NCBI RefSeq assembly: GCF_003010935.1
Contig: NZ_PGGN01000002.1
Coordinates: forward strand, 1,178,001 to 1,242,000
Source: Phyllobacterium endophyticum
GTDB lineage: Bacteria > Pseudomonadota > Alphaproteobacteria > Rhizobiales > Rhizobiaceae
Reading direction: 5' to 3'
Length of the DNA: 64,000 nt
Below are positions 26,867 through 35,581 of this stretch, piece after piece. Under the pieces are notes generated by a model, which had not been told where the DNA came from, searched no databases, and saw nothing but the letters and a program-made list of their open reading frames with translations. Positions within the stretch are counted from its first letter, which is position 1, and each line of letters begins with the position of its first letter. The position numbers and the translations under genes were made by a program.

Positions 26867-26881
26867 GAGTTTTGCAATATT
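25886..26881 (-). mobile_element. Degenerate IS5-family insertion sequence
   Basis: About 1.0 kb inserted in a RIME-like repeat. The left end GGAACCATTGCGAAACT and the right end (reverse complement GGAATATTGCAAAACT) form imperfect terminal inverted repeats. CCCCTTGTGG occurs on both sides (25876-25885 and 26882-26891); depending on where the ends are drawn, the target duplication is 6 to 11 bases. The empty-site structure is supported by the sister repeat at 25455-25560, which is uninterrupted at the matching place. Confidence 0.8.
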
Positions 26882-26950
26882 CCCCTTGTGGAGAAGAAAC
26901 GGATGCCAAGATCGGAGAGCTTTTTTCCCTCTTTCATGGAGTCCGAGGGG
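26882..26950. repeat. RIME-like element, copy 2, right part
   Basis: Begins with the duplicated CCCCTTGTGG and continues with GAGAAGAAACGGATGCC and a TCATGGAGTCCGAG end that matches the reverse complement of copy 1. Confidence 0.7.
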
Positions 26951-27034
26951 CGAGACCCGTGGCCCAGCCGGCTAGCTATCCGGAAGGGTGGAATGAGGGG
27001 GGAGCTTCGTCAGACGCTCGCCTTGGCTTGCGGA

Positions 27035-27255
27035 GCGGCGGCATCGATATCAGGCGTGTACAAATCTGGCTCGGCCACCAAACGCTGTCGATGACCATGC
27101 GCTACGCCCATCTGGCGACAAACGATCTCGGCAGTTGCGTTGCCGTTCTCGAACGCCATTGATTGCAAGCGTTGTCTTATCGTTCGCGCCGAAAGCGCAG
27201 GGCGATAGATCGAGTGGGCCAGCGGCGGATCGTAGATCCTCACGTTTTCGCGCGG
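27035..27255 (+). pseudogene. Recombinase 3'-end fragment, copy C
   Basis: Third copy of the recombinase C-terminal coding tail (stop at 27162) with its downstream tail, in the same orientation as A and B. A few substitutions (for example GACAG to GGCAG) separate it from the others. It ends about 35 bases before the stop of the histidine kinase gene. Confidence 0.88.
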
Positions 27256-27290
27256 CCTTTGTGGCGGGTGCCAGGCAACAACGGCTTGAA

Positions 27291-28469
27291 TCAGCGGACC
27301 AGCGGCATGCGGAAGGTGAATCGTGTTTCCTCGTGGGTCGAGGCGACTTCCAGTGTCCCGCCGTGCACCCGCGCGATCTCCGAGGCGATATAGAGGCCGA
27401 GCCCCAACCCCTGCTGACCCGGGCGGGCCTCACGGCGAAAGAATGGAAGGAACAATTGTTCCTGTGCCTCGAGCGGAATCGGGTCCCCGGAATTTGACAC
27501 CGATAGTTCGAACGCGTCACCATCGATCGATGCACGGATGCGAACCGGACTGTCCTCCGCGCCATGCATCAAGGCATTGCCGAGGAGATTGGACAGGAGC
27601 TGGCCGATCCTCACCCGGTCGCACTTCACCGGATCCTCGAAGTCGAAGTGCGTTTCGACTAGGCGATCCGGCTGAATTGAAACGAGTTCGTCGACGACCT
27701 GGATCAATGTCGGCTTGAGGGGTTCTGCCTCGTCGACGTCGAGCACCACACCGCCGCCGAGCCTCGCCCTTGCCAGATCAAGCACATTGTCGATCAAGCC
27801 CGACATGCGAACGGCGCTGCCGCGGATCAGCTTGACGATACTCTTCGCCTTTTCGTCCAGCGGAGAGCGCAGCAGCATGCGCGTGCCTGATTGGATCGAT
27901 GCAACCGGATTGCGCAGATCATGCCCGAGCACGGCGACGAATTGCTCGCGGAACTCGGAAATCCTCCGCTCATCCACAAGTGCGGCTTCCGTCATCGCGA
28001 GGCGCTCGTTTGCATGCAGATGAAACGCGATAAGCTCTGCGAACAGTTTGAACATGCCGATCACCTCAGGATTATCGAGGCGTGCCGGGCGCGGATCGAT
28101 GGCGCATAGCGTGCCAAAAAACGTGCCATCAGGGAGGACGATCGGCATGGAAATATAGCTCTGGAAGCCATAGATCGCCGGTGTGTGGTGCAATGCGTAG
28201 CGCTCATCTTTCGCAACCTCCTCGATGACCACCGCTTCACCCGTATCGCGGATCTGGTCGCAGAGCGTGGTTTTGACCGACAGTTCACCGCCAGGCTCAA
28301 GGCCGAAATCAATGCTGTCGAGAACCTGACAGGCGACCCAACGATCCTCGGTCACACGTGCTACGGCAGAAAAGCCCATGCCGGTTGTCCGGCATATGAC
28401 GTCGAGGATCATCGGCACAGCGTCGATCCGGCCGATCGCATCAATGTCGGCCTGAAAGTCATCGTTCAT
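27291..28469 (-). CDS. GAF-domain sensor histidine kinase
   Basis: A 392-aa cytoplasmic kinase. GAF domain at about residues 20-155 (VICRTTGMGFSAVARVTEDR, SYISMPIVLPDGTFFGTLCA), HisKA with the phosphorylated His in GHDLRNPVASI (about 183), then an HATPase domain with the N box LLSNLLGNALMHG and the G box GLGLGLYIASEIARVHGG. There is no membrane segment, so it senses an internal signal, possibly through a bound small molecule. I chose ATG at 28469 (MNDDFQADIDAIGR), the start I know for relatives; an upstream ATG at 28526 is possible. No partner response regulator is adjacent (orphan). Confidence 0.9.
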   Translation of the reverse strand: MNDDFQADIDAIGRIDAVPMILDVICRTTGMGFSAVARVTEDRWVACQVLDSIDFGLEPGGELSVKTTLCDQIRDTGEAVVIEEVAKDERYALHHTPAIYGFQSYISMPIVLPDGTFFGTLCAIDPRPARLDNPEVIGMFKLFAELIAFHLHANERLAMTEAALVDERRISEFREQFVAVLGHDLRNPVASIQSGTRMLLRSPLDEKAKSIVKLIRGSAVRMSGLIDNVLDLARARLGGGVVLDVDEAEPLKPTLIQVVDELVSIQPDRLVETHFDFEDPVKCDRVRIGQLLSNLLGNALMHGAEDSPVRIRASIDGDAFELSVSNSGDPIPLEAQEQLFLPFFRREARPGQQGLGLGLYIASEIARVHGGTLEVASTHEETRFTFRMPLVR

Positions 28470-28772
28470 CGAGGATTCCGATATTGCAGTTTCGTCCAAT
28501 ATAGGGGCTCCACAGAATAACGCCATAATTTGTGTCAGCTTTTCCGCAAGTTCCGAAATGATATTCGCGTGTGTGCGCGGCGGGATTGGATTGGCGGAGC
28601 TCGAAGTACTTCCCTGGCGGGCGGTGCCAGCCCAAAGAAGAACGAGTGTTTCCGACCGGGCTCGATACCCTGCCCCGATAATAAATCTGCATTAAACTGT
28701 CTAGTCTTGACGATTAATTGATTTCTCTCTGCTCCTCTGCAAGACTTCGCGTTGGCACACCGGAGCCCGCGC
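28470..28772. other. Divergent intergenic region
   Basis: About 300 bases between the histidine kinase (minus) and a small hypothetical gene (plus). It must hold both promoters. I see no gene or RNA. Confidence 0.5.
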
Positions 28773-29096
28773 ATGACACAATGGTTAGATATACTTCGCG
28801 AGAAAAATGATCTTGCGGGGCAGTTGAGCGAGAAGATTCCAAGGTTTCTCGCCTATGAGGCGTTGACGCTGGACCAGGCCAGGCGTCTGCATGCCTTCCT
28901 GGAGCAGCACGCGCTGGAAATGCGGGCGCTCGCCGAGGACATCGGCGCAGTCGATCTCGCCGAAGTCCTGCACGAAGCCGCCGCCGCGCTCGACCGGATA
29001 TTCGCTGACCTCGCCCATTCAGCCGCGCTCAAAGTCGCAGAACTCGAGCAGAGAGAAACGCGCTCAGGATTCAAGCCGAAACTCGTCTATAATTAG
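28773..29096 (+). CDS. Hypothetical protein, 107 aa, helical
   Basis: Starts MTQWLDILREKNDLAGQLSE; CGGAG lies 7 bases before the ATG at 28773. The sequence is rich in Ala, Leu and Glu with heptad-like spacing (AFLEQHALEMRALAEDIGAV), so it is probably all-helical. No known family recognised. It converges with the next gene, whose stop lies 7 bases away. Confidence 0.7.
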   Translation: MTQWLDILREKNDLAGQLSEKIPRFLAYEALTLDQARRLHAFLEQHALEMRALAEDIGAVDLAEVLHEAAAALDRIFADLAHSAALKVAELEQRETRSGFKPKLVYN

Positions 29097-29103
29097 CGCG
29101 TTA

Positions 29104-29607
29104 TCACCCCCCAAGCGGACAACGGCTGACAATCTGGCCTGCCGAGAACTTGGCGGCGCGGCGCCAGGATTCGTCCGTATCGCCGCGATAGGTGATCAGT
29201 TCGCCGCAAACGGCACGTTGATCTTCGACATTGAGAACCGAGTATTTGACCCAGCCGATCAATGTGCTTGTCTTCTCGACGATGCCGATGACGATGAAAC
29301 GCGCGCCCACCTGTTTTGCCTGGCTGGCAAGCGCTTCGAAGCCAGGGTCTGTCGCGGTGCACTGAGCTTTCTCGCAAGGCAGATTTATCAGCTTGAGCTT
29401 GCCGCTCGTCGCCAGCTGCTGGCGCAGAAAATCAGACAGTTGCCTTAGCCTGCGTTCGTGCGTTTCGCTCTGGTCGACCGGTTCACCCGATGTGTCCGAG
29501 AAGTCGAAGTTTGCCACTGCAACCGGAATCGCGGGATCAGCCCGCACCGGGGACGCGGCGGGCGCGGCACCGAGCATCGCAGCCGCGATCATCGCATGAA
29601 CCTTCAT
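29104..29607 (-). CDS. DUF2380-like exported protein
   Basis: A 167-aa protein with a signal peptide (MIAAAMLGAAPAASPVRA). The remainder has IPVAVANFDFSDTSGE, LRQLSDFLRQQLATSG, and GARFIVIGIVEKTSTLIGWV, the pattern of DUF2380/DUF3280 periplasmic proteins related to the TolB N-terminal fold. Two cysteines in LPCEKAQC may form a disulphide. The ATG at 29607 has AGGA 9 bases ahead; ATGs at 29613 and 29616 are alternatives. Confidence 0.75.
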   Translation of the reverse strand: MKVHAMIAAAMLGAAPAASPVRADPAIPVAVANFDFSDTSGEPVDQSETHERRLRQLSDFLRQQLATSGKLKLINLPCEKAQCTATDPGFEALASQAKQVGARFIVIGIVEKTSTLIGWVKYSVLNVEDQRAVCGELITYRGDTDESWRRAAKFSAGQIVSRCPLGG

Positions 29608-29787
29608 TTCCATCATCCTGTTCCGGTGCCCGTTCACCGCAGCGCATGCTGGCCGGAAGCGAGGATAGTTCAAACTCCGACGATGTCCACCCGCGGGGTG
29701 AGATGGCAATCAACAAGAGTTCAGCTCTTGACATCTGGCGTTCACATTGAATTGATATGGGACGGCTCAAAGTCAAGAGGGCATTGC

Positions 29788-29907
29788 ATGCACGACGATG
29801 ATGAAGACGACAATATCATGCATTACACCACGCCTATGTGGTGTCATCTACTCGTCTTTGGCTTTGCCGTTTCGATAGCCGTCGCCATCTGCCAGTTCTG
29901 TTCGTAG
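29788..29907 (+). CDS. Small acidic-headed membrane protein, 39 aa
   Basis: ATG at 29788 follows AAGAGGG by 7 bases. The protein is MHDDDEDDNIMHY followed by one hydrophobic helix (HLLVFGFAVSIAVAICQFC). The acidic N-terminus and single helix suggest an inner-membrane peptide. No family recognised. Confidence 0.5.
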   Translation: MHDDDEDDNIMHYTTPMWCHLLVFGFAVSIAVAICQFCS

Positions 29908-30057
29908 CACCCTGCCGCCTGTGCCATGCCGGGTGTCCCGGGGCTTGCCGTCGTCCGATGTCGCCGGGCGACTAATTAATTTTAGTGAACTGACGGTTTA
30001 TTGAGGAGAAATCACGGTTTCCGCACAATACAAGAAAAACGAATCGGGACCAGTGAT

Positions 30058-30210
30058 ATGCGGAATCGCGACATTGAACCTTTGGAACTGCGGGACTTCC
30101 TGATCATGGCCATTCTGATGGCGGCCGTATTGATTGCCTTATGGGGAACATTCCAGACAATCGGTAACACAAGGGACAAGTTCGAGGTCTCGCCAGTCGT
30201 GGCGCGCTAG
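30058..30210 (+). CDS. Small membrane protein, 50 aa
   Basis: MRNRDIEPLELRDFLIMAIL continues with a single hydrophobic helix (MAAVLIALWGTF) and a short polar tail. The ribosome-binding site is weak (GGGACC). It ends 15 bases from the convergent methyltransferase stop. Coding potential is plausible from composition only. Confidence 0.5.
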   Translation: MRNRDIEPLELRDFLIMAILMAAVLIALWGTFQTIGNTRDKFEVSPVVAR

Positions 30211-30224
30211 GGTCCGGACCCAGG

Positions 30225-31034
30225 TCAGCGCACTGCGGTAATGACGTGGGCCCGGATCCGGCCTTCGATGGCGCCGGTCCCGAATTTTCTTTCCAAGGCC
30301 AGTGCCGCATGTTCCGTCGCCGCTTCAAGGCCGGAAGGTGAACGGGCTTCAATTTCCTTGCGCAGCGGCGTTCCCTGGCAAAACGCAGTCGCAGCGTCGC
30401 GTGCCGAGTTCGCCCGGCTGGTCCTGCCGAGCGTTTCAAACTCGACCGACTTGAATCCCGCAGCGGTCAGGTCGCCACGTATCCTGGTCTCGTCATGGTA
30501 GCCGTGCGGTGTTCTCGCCATGAAGCCAGGCGGATCGTCGGGGAACAGTTCCTCCAGCGCCGATGATATCGCTTGGGGAAAATCGCTTGTCGCCAAAGTA
30601 TCCCACACGTTGAACAGATAGCGGCCGCCGGGCTTCAGGACACGGCAGGCTTCCTTATATTCCTCGATCTTGTCCGGGAAAAACATGACCCCGAATTGGC
30701 ACGCGACGACATCGAATGCTTGGGGCTCAAAGGGAAGCGCGAGGGCGTCCGCCACTTGCCAGGTGATGCGAGCGTCGGACAGCCGCGACTGTGCAAGATC
30801 GAGCATCGACTGGTTGAGGTCGGTTGCGACGATCCGCGTCTGGGCATCGAGACGGCCGGCCATGGCCCGGGTCAGCACCCCCGTCCCCGCTGCGACTTCG
30901 AGTATGTGCCGCGGCTCGAGGTTCGCGACACGGCCGGCAAGATCCTGCGCGTAGGGCTCGAAAATCATTGGCACCATGAGCCGGTCATAGATGTCCGGAA
31001 TTGCTCCCGCGAAGACTTTATCTGCAGATCTCAT
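30225..31034 (-). CDS. Class I SAM-dependent methyltransferase
   Basis: A 269-aa cytoplasmic methyltransferase of the UbiE/Methyltransf_11 type. The SAM-binding motif is LEVAAGTGVLTR (about 45-56), followed by VATDLNQSMLDLAQ and the motif VVACQFGVMFFPD. The ATG at 31034 has GGGAGG upstream; a longer frame to 31100 is rejected. It lies downstream of an exported hydrolase on the same strand but separated by a terminator-like hairpin. Substrate unknown. Confidence 0.88.
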   Translation of the reverse strand: MRSADKVFAGAIPDIYDRLMVPMIFEPYAQDLAGRVANLEPRHILEVAAGTGVLTRAMAGRLDAQTRIVATDLNQSMLDLAQSRLSDARITWQVADALALPFEPQAFDVVACQFGVMFFPDKIEEYKEACRVLKPGGRYLFNVWDTLATSDFPQAISSALEELFPDDPPGFMARTPHGYHDETRIRGDLTAAGFKSVEFETLGRTSRANSARDAATAFCQGTPLRKEIEARSPSGLEAATEHAALALERKFGTGAIEGRIRAHVITAVR

Positions 31035-31104
31035 CAGCCTGCCTCCCGCCGTTAACAGGCGAGGATCATAGGCCTTTTGCCGGCTCTGCGGAATACGCAA
31101 AAGG

Positions 31105-31137
31105 TGGCCGGACGGGACGCGGTGCCCCGGCCGGCCA
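31105..31137 (-). terminator. Terminator between the hydrolase and methyltransferase genes
   Basis: Stem TGGCCGG / CCGGCCA with a 19-base loop, then CCTTTTG on the minus strand; 17 bases past the hydrolase stop. Confidence 0.65.
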
Positions 31138-31154
31138 ATGCGCCACAGGCCTTA

Positions 31155-32075
31155 TCAATCGGCGGCGTTGACGATATCATCCCAGGTCTTCACCTTGTCC
31201 TGCCCATCGAGGAACGGCATGACCGCCTCCGGCAGTTCCGGCGCGAAGAAGATGTCGTAGTGCGTACGGTTCGGAACGATCGCGAGGCGGTTCTGCGACA
31301 TGGTCTCACGCATCCAGCCCGCATCCCTCAGGCCGCCGCCGAGCAGCTGGTAGAACTTGACGACATGTTCAGGGCGATACATGTCGCTATCGGCAAAAAC
31401 CAGCATCACCGGAATCTTCAATTTGGCGACGTCGGCGGAATAATCGTAAGGTTTGCGCATGAAATCACCCATGGCGCCAATGAGACGCGGAAAGTCGGCG
31501 GGCTTCGGCGCGACGGCCATGTAGCTCTTGTACATGGGAGTGTCCTTCATCATGTCGGCCATGCCCGCATTCATCGTCGCCTGCATCTTGATCATTTCCG
31601 GATAGAACCCATCCTGCGCATAGCCCGCAGACACGAGCGCCAGGCGACCGACCATTTCAGGATGCTGTACGGCAAGCCGGAACGCCACGCCGCCGCCGAA
31701 CGAATAACCGAGGACGTCCGCCTTGTCGTGACCGAGCGATTTCAGGATGGTCGCCATGTCGTCGCCCATCGCCTCAAGGCTGATCGGGCGAGTTCCAAGC
31801 TCGGTACGGCCATGGCCCTGAAGATCAACGCCAATGACCTGACGATCCCGGGTGATCCGGGCCATGATCGGCTGGAACATGTCTATCGACCCAAGTCCGC
31901 CATGCAACAGTAGAAGCGGCCTCCCCCCGCCCTCGCCGTGAATCTCGTAATAGTAATTGATGCCGCCAGCCTCGACGTGTCCGGTTTTAGCAGGCCCGGT
32001 TGCCGCGGCGTGAGCCATGGACGTGACGCTTAATGCGATTGCTGCAACTGCCAAAAGGCTGGACAGGATTTTCAT
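31155..32075 (-). CDS. Exported alpha/beta hydrolase
   Basis: A 306-aa periplasmic hydrolase. It has a signal peptide ending at AHAA (about residue 23), the LLLLHGGLGS oxyanion segment, DLQGHGRTE, the nucleophile elbow GYSFGGG (Ser about 125) and a late PNRTHYDIF histidine. Start at 32075 has GAGGAG upstream; a longer frame to 32315 is rejected because the signal peptide begins here. It is divergent from the IorAB operon, so the two may share regulation. Substrate unknown. Confidence 0.9.
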   Translation of the reverse strand: MKILSSLLAVAAIALSVTSMAHAAATGPAKTGHVEAGGINYYYEIHGEGGGRPLLLLHGGLGSIDMFQPIMARITRDRQVIGVDLQGHGRTELGTRPISLEAMGDDMATILKSLGHDKADVLGYSFGGGVAFRLAVQHPEMVGRLALVSAGYAQDGFYPEMIKMQATMNAGMADMMKDTPMYKSYMAVAPKPADFPRLIGAMGDFMRKPYDYSADVAKLKIPVMLVFADSDMYRPEHVVKFYQLLGGGLRDAGWMRETMSQNRLAIVPNRTHYDIFFAPELPEAVMPFLDGQDKVKTWDDIVNAAD

Positions 32076-32285
32076 GTTCGTCTCCTCGGTTTGTATCGTT
32101 CGTGTCATGAAGACGAACAACGATCGGGGAAGCCGACATGCCCTTAAAAAAATCGTCGAAGCCAGATAGCAGAAAAGTGTTTTGACCTCGGGCGGGCCTG
32201 CCACCATGCTTGTCGAACCTGATATCTCAGGAGACCAACTCCAGCCAGCACGCCCCACGTGCACAGCCAGAAGCGGGACGCGATC

Positions 32286-32744
32286 ATGATCACATTCAAA
32301 CTTAATGGCCAGCAACGGACTTTCGACGGGGATCCCGAAACCCCGTTACTCTGGGTGCTGCGCGACTTCGAAAAACTCACCGGCACGAAATATGGCTGCG
32401 GCATTGCCCAATGCGGCGCCTGCACGGTTCACATGGACGGTACGACGCGGCGCAGCTGCATCACGCCAATATCGACCGTCGATGGCTCGGAGATCGTGAC
32501 GATCGAAGGCATCGAAGGCAAGGAAGCCGAGGCGATCCACAAAGCCTGGGTCGCCATCGACGTGCCGCAGTGCGGTTACTGTCAGTCGGGACAGATCATG
32601 TCGGCCGTTGCGCTGCTGCAAGTGACGCCGAAACCGACGGACGATGATATCGACGGAGCGATGGCAGGCAACATCTGCCGATGCGCCACCTATCACCGGA
32701 TTCGCCAGGCGATCCACGATGCCGCCGATACGATGGAGGGCTGA
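32286..32744 (+). CDS. iorA: (2Fe-2S) small subunit of a molybdenum hydroxylase, IorA-like
   Basis: Electron-transfer subunit of an isoquinoline 1-oxidoreductase type enzyme. The 152-aa protein has both cluster motifs: plant-type CGIAQCGAC with a later cysteine in RRSC, and the helical C-X2-C-Xn-CRC cluster (QCGYCQSGQIM and GNICRCATY). Only 3 bases separate it from the large-subunit gene. ATG 32286 gives the family start MITFKLNGQQR. Confidence 0.92.
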   Translation: MITFKLNGQQRTFDGDPETPLLWVLRDFEKLTGTKYGCGIAQCGACTVHMDGTTRRSCITPISTVDGSEIVTIEGIEGKEAEAIHKAWVAIDVPQCGYCQSGQIMSAVALLQVTPKPTDDDIDGAMAGNICRCATYHRIRQAIHDAADTMEG

Positions 32745-32747
32745 GCC

Positions 32748-34904
32748 ATGACCATCCACACCATCAAGAGCACGCGCCGTTCGTTCCTGGCAGGTGCCGG
32801 GCTCGTCATCGGTTTCACACTCGCGCCGAAAGTGTTTTCGGCAAACGCATTGGAAGGTGTCCAGGCCGGGGGCGCGGAGACGCTTTCCGCGATGAATGCC
32901 TTCGTCAAGATCGGCGCCGACGATACGGTAACGGTGCTGTCGAAGCATATCGAATTCGGCCAGGGGCCCTTCACCGGGCTGGCCACGATCGTCGCTGAAG
33001 AACTCGACGCGGACTGGAGCCAGATGCGCGCCGTGCACTCACCGGCCGACGACAAGGTCTACGCCAATCTCATGTTTGGCCTGCAGGGCACGGGTGGATC
33101 GACTGCCATCGCCAATTCTTACGATCAGCTCCGCAAGGCAGGCGCTACGGCCCGGGCCATGCTGGTTGCAGCGGCTGCCGCCGAATGGAATGTTCCGGCA
33201 AGCGAGATCACGGTGTCGAAGGGCCGCATCATGCATGCGGGTTCGGGCAAGGAAAGCGGCTTCGGCGCCTTGGCTGCCAAGGCAGCGACGCAGACCCCGC
33301 CGGCGGAACCAAAACTGAAGGATCCGAAGGATTTCGTCCTTATAGGCAAGGAGCTTCCCAAGCTCGATACGCTGAGCAAGACGAATGGTACGGCGGTCTA
33401 TACGCTCGACATAACGGCAGACAACATGCTCTACGCGGTCGTCGAGCATCCGGCTCATTTCGGTGCCACGGTAAAGTCGTTCGATGACAGCGAGGCGCGC
33501 AAGGTTGCGGGTGTCGTCGATATCAAACAGGTGCCGCAAGGTGTAGCCGTTTATGCCGACAACACCTTTGCCGCCCTCAAAGGCAGGGCCGCACTGAAGG
33601 TCGAATGGGATCTTTCCAAAGCCGAGACAAGGTCAAGCGACCAGTTGACGGCAGACTATGCCAAGCTATTCGGCGAAAAGGGTCTGCAGGCAACGCATAA
33701 TGGCGATGTCGACAAGGCATTCGGTGCGGCGGGCGTGCAATCGCTGGAAGCAACGATCGTGTTTCCATTCCTTGCGCATGCACCCATGGAGCCGCTCGAC
33801 GCGGTTTTCATCAAGAGACCAGATGGATCGGTCGATGTCTATAACGGCGCCCAGTTCCCCGGCATGGACAAGAACACCGCGGCAAAGGTGCTCGGTCTCG
33901 ATTCCTCGAAGGTCCGGATAAACACGCAGATCACAGGCGGCAGCTTCGGACGCAAGGCGCAGTTCGGCTCGCCTTACATGCAGGAAGCGGCAGCTGTCTT
34001 CGGTGCAACCGACGGTACCCGTCCGCTAAAGCACATGTGGACACGCGAGGACGATATCCGCGGTGGTTATTACCGGCCGATGTATGTCCACAAAATGCGC
34101 GGCGCCATGGACGCCAATGGCCAGATCGTCGGCTGGGACCAGACGATCGTCGGCCAGTCGATCATGGGGAAAGCCGACCTCGACGACAGTTCGGTCGAAG
34201 GTGCATCCGACCTGCCCTACACAATTCCGAACCTGCGGGTGATTTCGCACAATACCAAGCTGGAAGTTCCGCCGCTCTGGTGGCGTTCCGTAGGTCATAC
34301 GCATACCGGATTTGCTGTCGAGACGTTTGTCGACGAGTTGCTACAGAAGGTCGGCAAAGACCCGGTCGAGGGCAGACTGGCATTGCTCCAAAAGGAGCCC
34401 AGGCATACGGGAACACTCAAGAAGGTCGCCGAGATGGCCAATTGGGGTTCGCCCATTCCGGAAGGACGGCAACGGGGCGTTGCCGTGGTCAAGAGCTTTG
34501 GGAGTTACGTTGCGCAGATCGTCGAAATCTCTCTCGGAGAAGACGGAACGCCCCGGGTGCACAAAGTGTGGTGTGCGGTCGATTGCGGCATCGCCGTTAA
34601 CCCGAACGTCATCGCGGCGCAGATGGAGGGCGGCATTGGCTATGGTCTCGGCGCTGTGCTGTTCGATGCAATCACCCTTGGCGAAGGCGGAAAGATCGTT
34701 CAATCGAACTTCCACGACTACCGGTCATTGCGCATCAACGAGATGCCGGCAGTCGAGGTCGCGATCATTCCCTCAACCGAAAAGCCGACCGGCGTCGGCG
34801 AACCCGGTGTGCCTCCCGTAGGCCCCGCGGTCGCCAACGCTTGGCGGCGGCTGACAAATAACCCCGTCCGGCAGTTGCCGCTCGTCAACGTACTATCGGC
34901 TTGA
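32748..34904 (+). CDS. iorB: Molybdopterin-binding large subunit, IorB-like
   Basis: A 718-aa catalytic subunit of the xanthine oxidase family that hydroxylates N-heterocycles or oxidises aldehydes. A twin-arginine signal is visible ([16 protein letters not shown]), so the assembled enzyme is exported to the periplasm. Family motifs include [36 protein letters not shown] and the final [17 protein letters not shown] with the catalytic glutamate. The physiological substrate cannot be read from sequence. It is followed 14 bases later by a dihaem-type cytochrome, likely its electron acceptor. Confidence 0.93.
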   Translation: MTIHTIKSTRRSFLAGAGLVIGFTLAPKVFSANALEGVQAGGAETLSAMNAFVKIGADDTVTVLSKHIEFGQGPFTGLATIVAEELDADWSQMRAVHSPADDKVYANLMFGLQGTGGSTAIANSYDQLRKAGATARAMLVAAAAAEWNVPASEITVSKGRIMHAGSGKESGFGALAAKAATQTPPAEPKLKDPKDFVLIGKELPKLDTLSKTNGTAVYTLDITADNMLYAVVEHPAHFGATVKSFDDSEARKVAGVVDIKQVPQGVAVYADNTFAALKGRAALKVEWDLSKAETRSSDQLTADYAKLFGEKGLQATHNGDVDKAFGAAGVQSLEATIVFPFLAHAPMEPLDAVFIKRPDGSVDVYNGAQFPGMDKNTAAKVLGLDSSKVRINTQITGGSFGRKAQFGSPYMQEAAAVFGATDGTRPLKHMWTREDDIRGGYYRPMYVHKMRGAMDANGQIVGWDQTIVGQSIMGKADLDDSSVEGASDLPYTIPNLRVISHNTKLEVPPLWWRSVGHTHTGFAVETFVDELLQKVGKDPVEGRLALLQKEPRHTGTLKKVAEMANWGSPIPEGRQRGVAVVKSFGSYVAQIVEISLGEDGTPRVHKVWCAVDCGIAVNPNVIAAQMEGGIGYGLGAVLFDAITLGEGGKIVQSNFHDYRSLRINEMPAVEVAIIPSTEKPTGVGEPGVPPVGPAVANAWRRLTNNPVRQLPLVNVLSA

Positions 34905-34918
34905 GTGAGGGGCACAGC

Positions 34919-35569
34919 ATGAAACGGAACATCGCTTACATGTCGGTGGCAGTGTGCCTTGCGGTCAATGGCGCACTCGTTGCCTCCAATATCTCGTTCG
35001 CTCAGGACAAGCCAGCACCTGCGAAGGAGGAACTGAAACCTGCATCGTCGTTCCAATCGATCGCCGATGAAAAGCAGCGTTCCGTCGCGCTGTTCGAGGA
35101 GGCTGGCAAGGTCATCGAGCATCCGCGCTGCGTCAATTGCCATCCGGCGAGCGACAGGCCATTACAGGACATCTCCATGCATCCGCACCAGCCGCCGGTA
35201 TTGCGGGGCGAAGGCGGCATGGGCAAGCCGGGCATGCAGTGCAATACCTGCCACGGAGCCGAGAATGTGAACATCATTGCCCAGTCCGAAACGATCAAGA
35301 GCATTCCCGGCAACCCGAACTGGCATCTGGCTCCAATCGAGATGGCCTGGGAAGGCAAATCGCTCGGCTATATCTGCAACCAGATCAAAGACCCTCAACG
35401 CAACGGCGGCAAGAGCCTTGACGAGATAGTCGAACACATGGCGCATGACGATCTCGTCGGCTGGGGCTGGCATCCCGGCGAAGGCAGGGAGCCTGTGCCC
35501 GGAACTCAGGAAGCATTTGGTGAACTGATCAAGGCCTGGGTTGCAACAGGCGCCGCCTGCCCTTCGTAA
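34919..35569 (+). CDS. Periplasmic c-type cytochrome with two CXXCH motifs
   Basis: A 216-aa exported protein with a signal peptide ([21 protein letters not shown]) and haem-binding sites CVNCH (71-75) and CNTCH (108-112). Conserved context such as [10 protein letters not shown] is typical of the Isoquinoline 1-oxidoreductase-associated cytochrome. ATG 34919 follows GAGGGG. It is the third gene of the operon and probably takes electrons from IorAB to the respiratory chain (inference). Confidence 0.9.
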   Translation: MKRNIAYMSVAVCLAVNGALVASNISFAQDKPAPAKEELKPASSFQSIADEKQRSVALFEEAGKVIEHPRCVNCHPASDRPLQDISMHPHQPPVLRGEGGMGKPGMQCNTCHGAENVNIIAQSETIKSIPGNPNWHLAPIEMAWEGKSLGYICNQIKDPQRNGGKSLDEIVEHMAHDDLVGWGWHPGEGREPVPGTQEAFGELIKAWVATGAACPS

Positions 35570-35581
35570 CAAGGCAGATCG

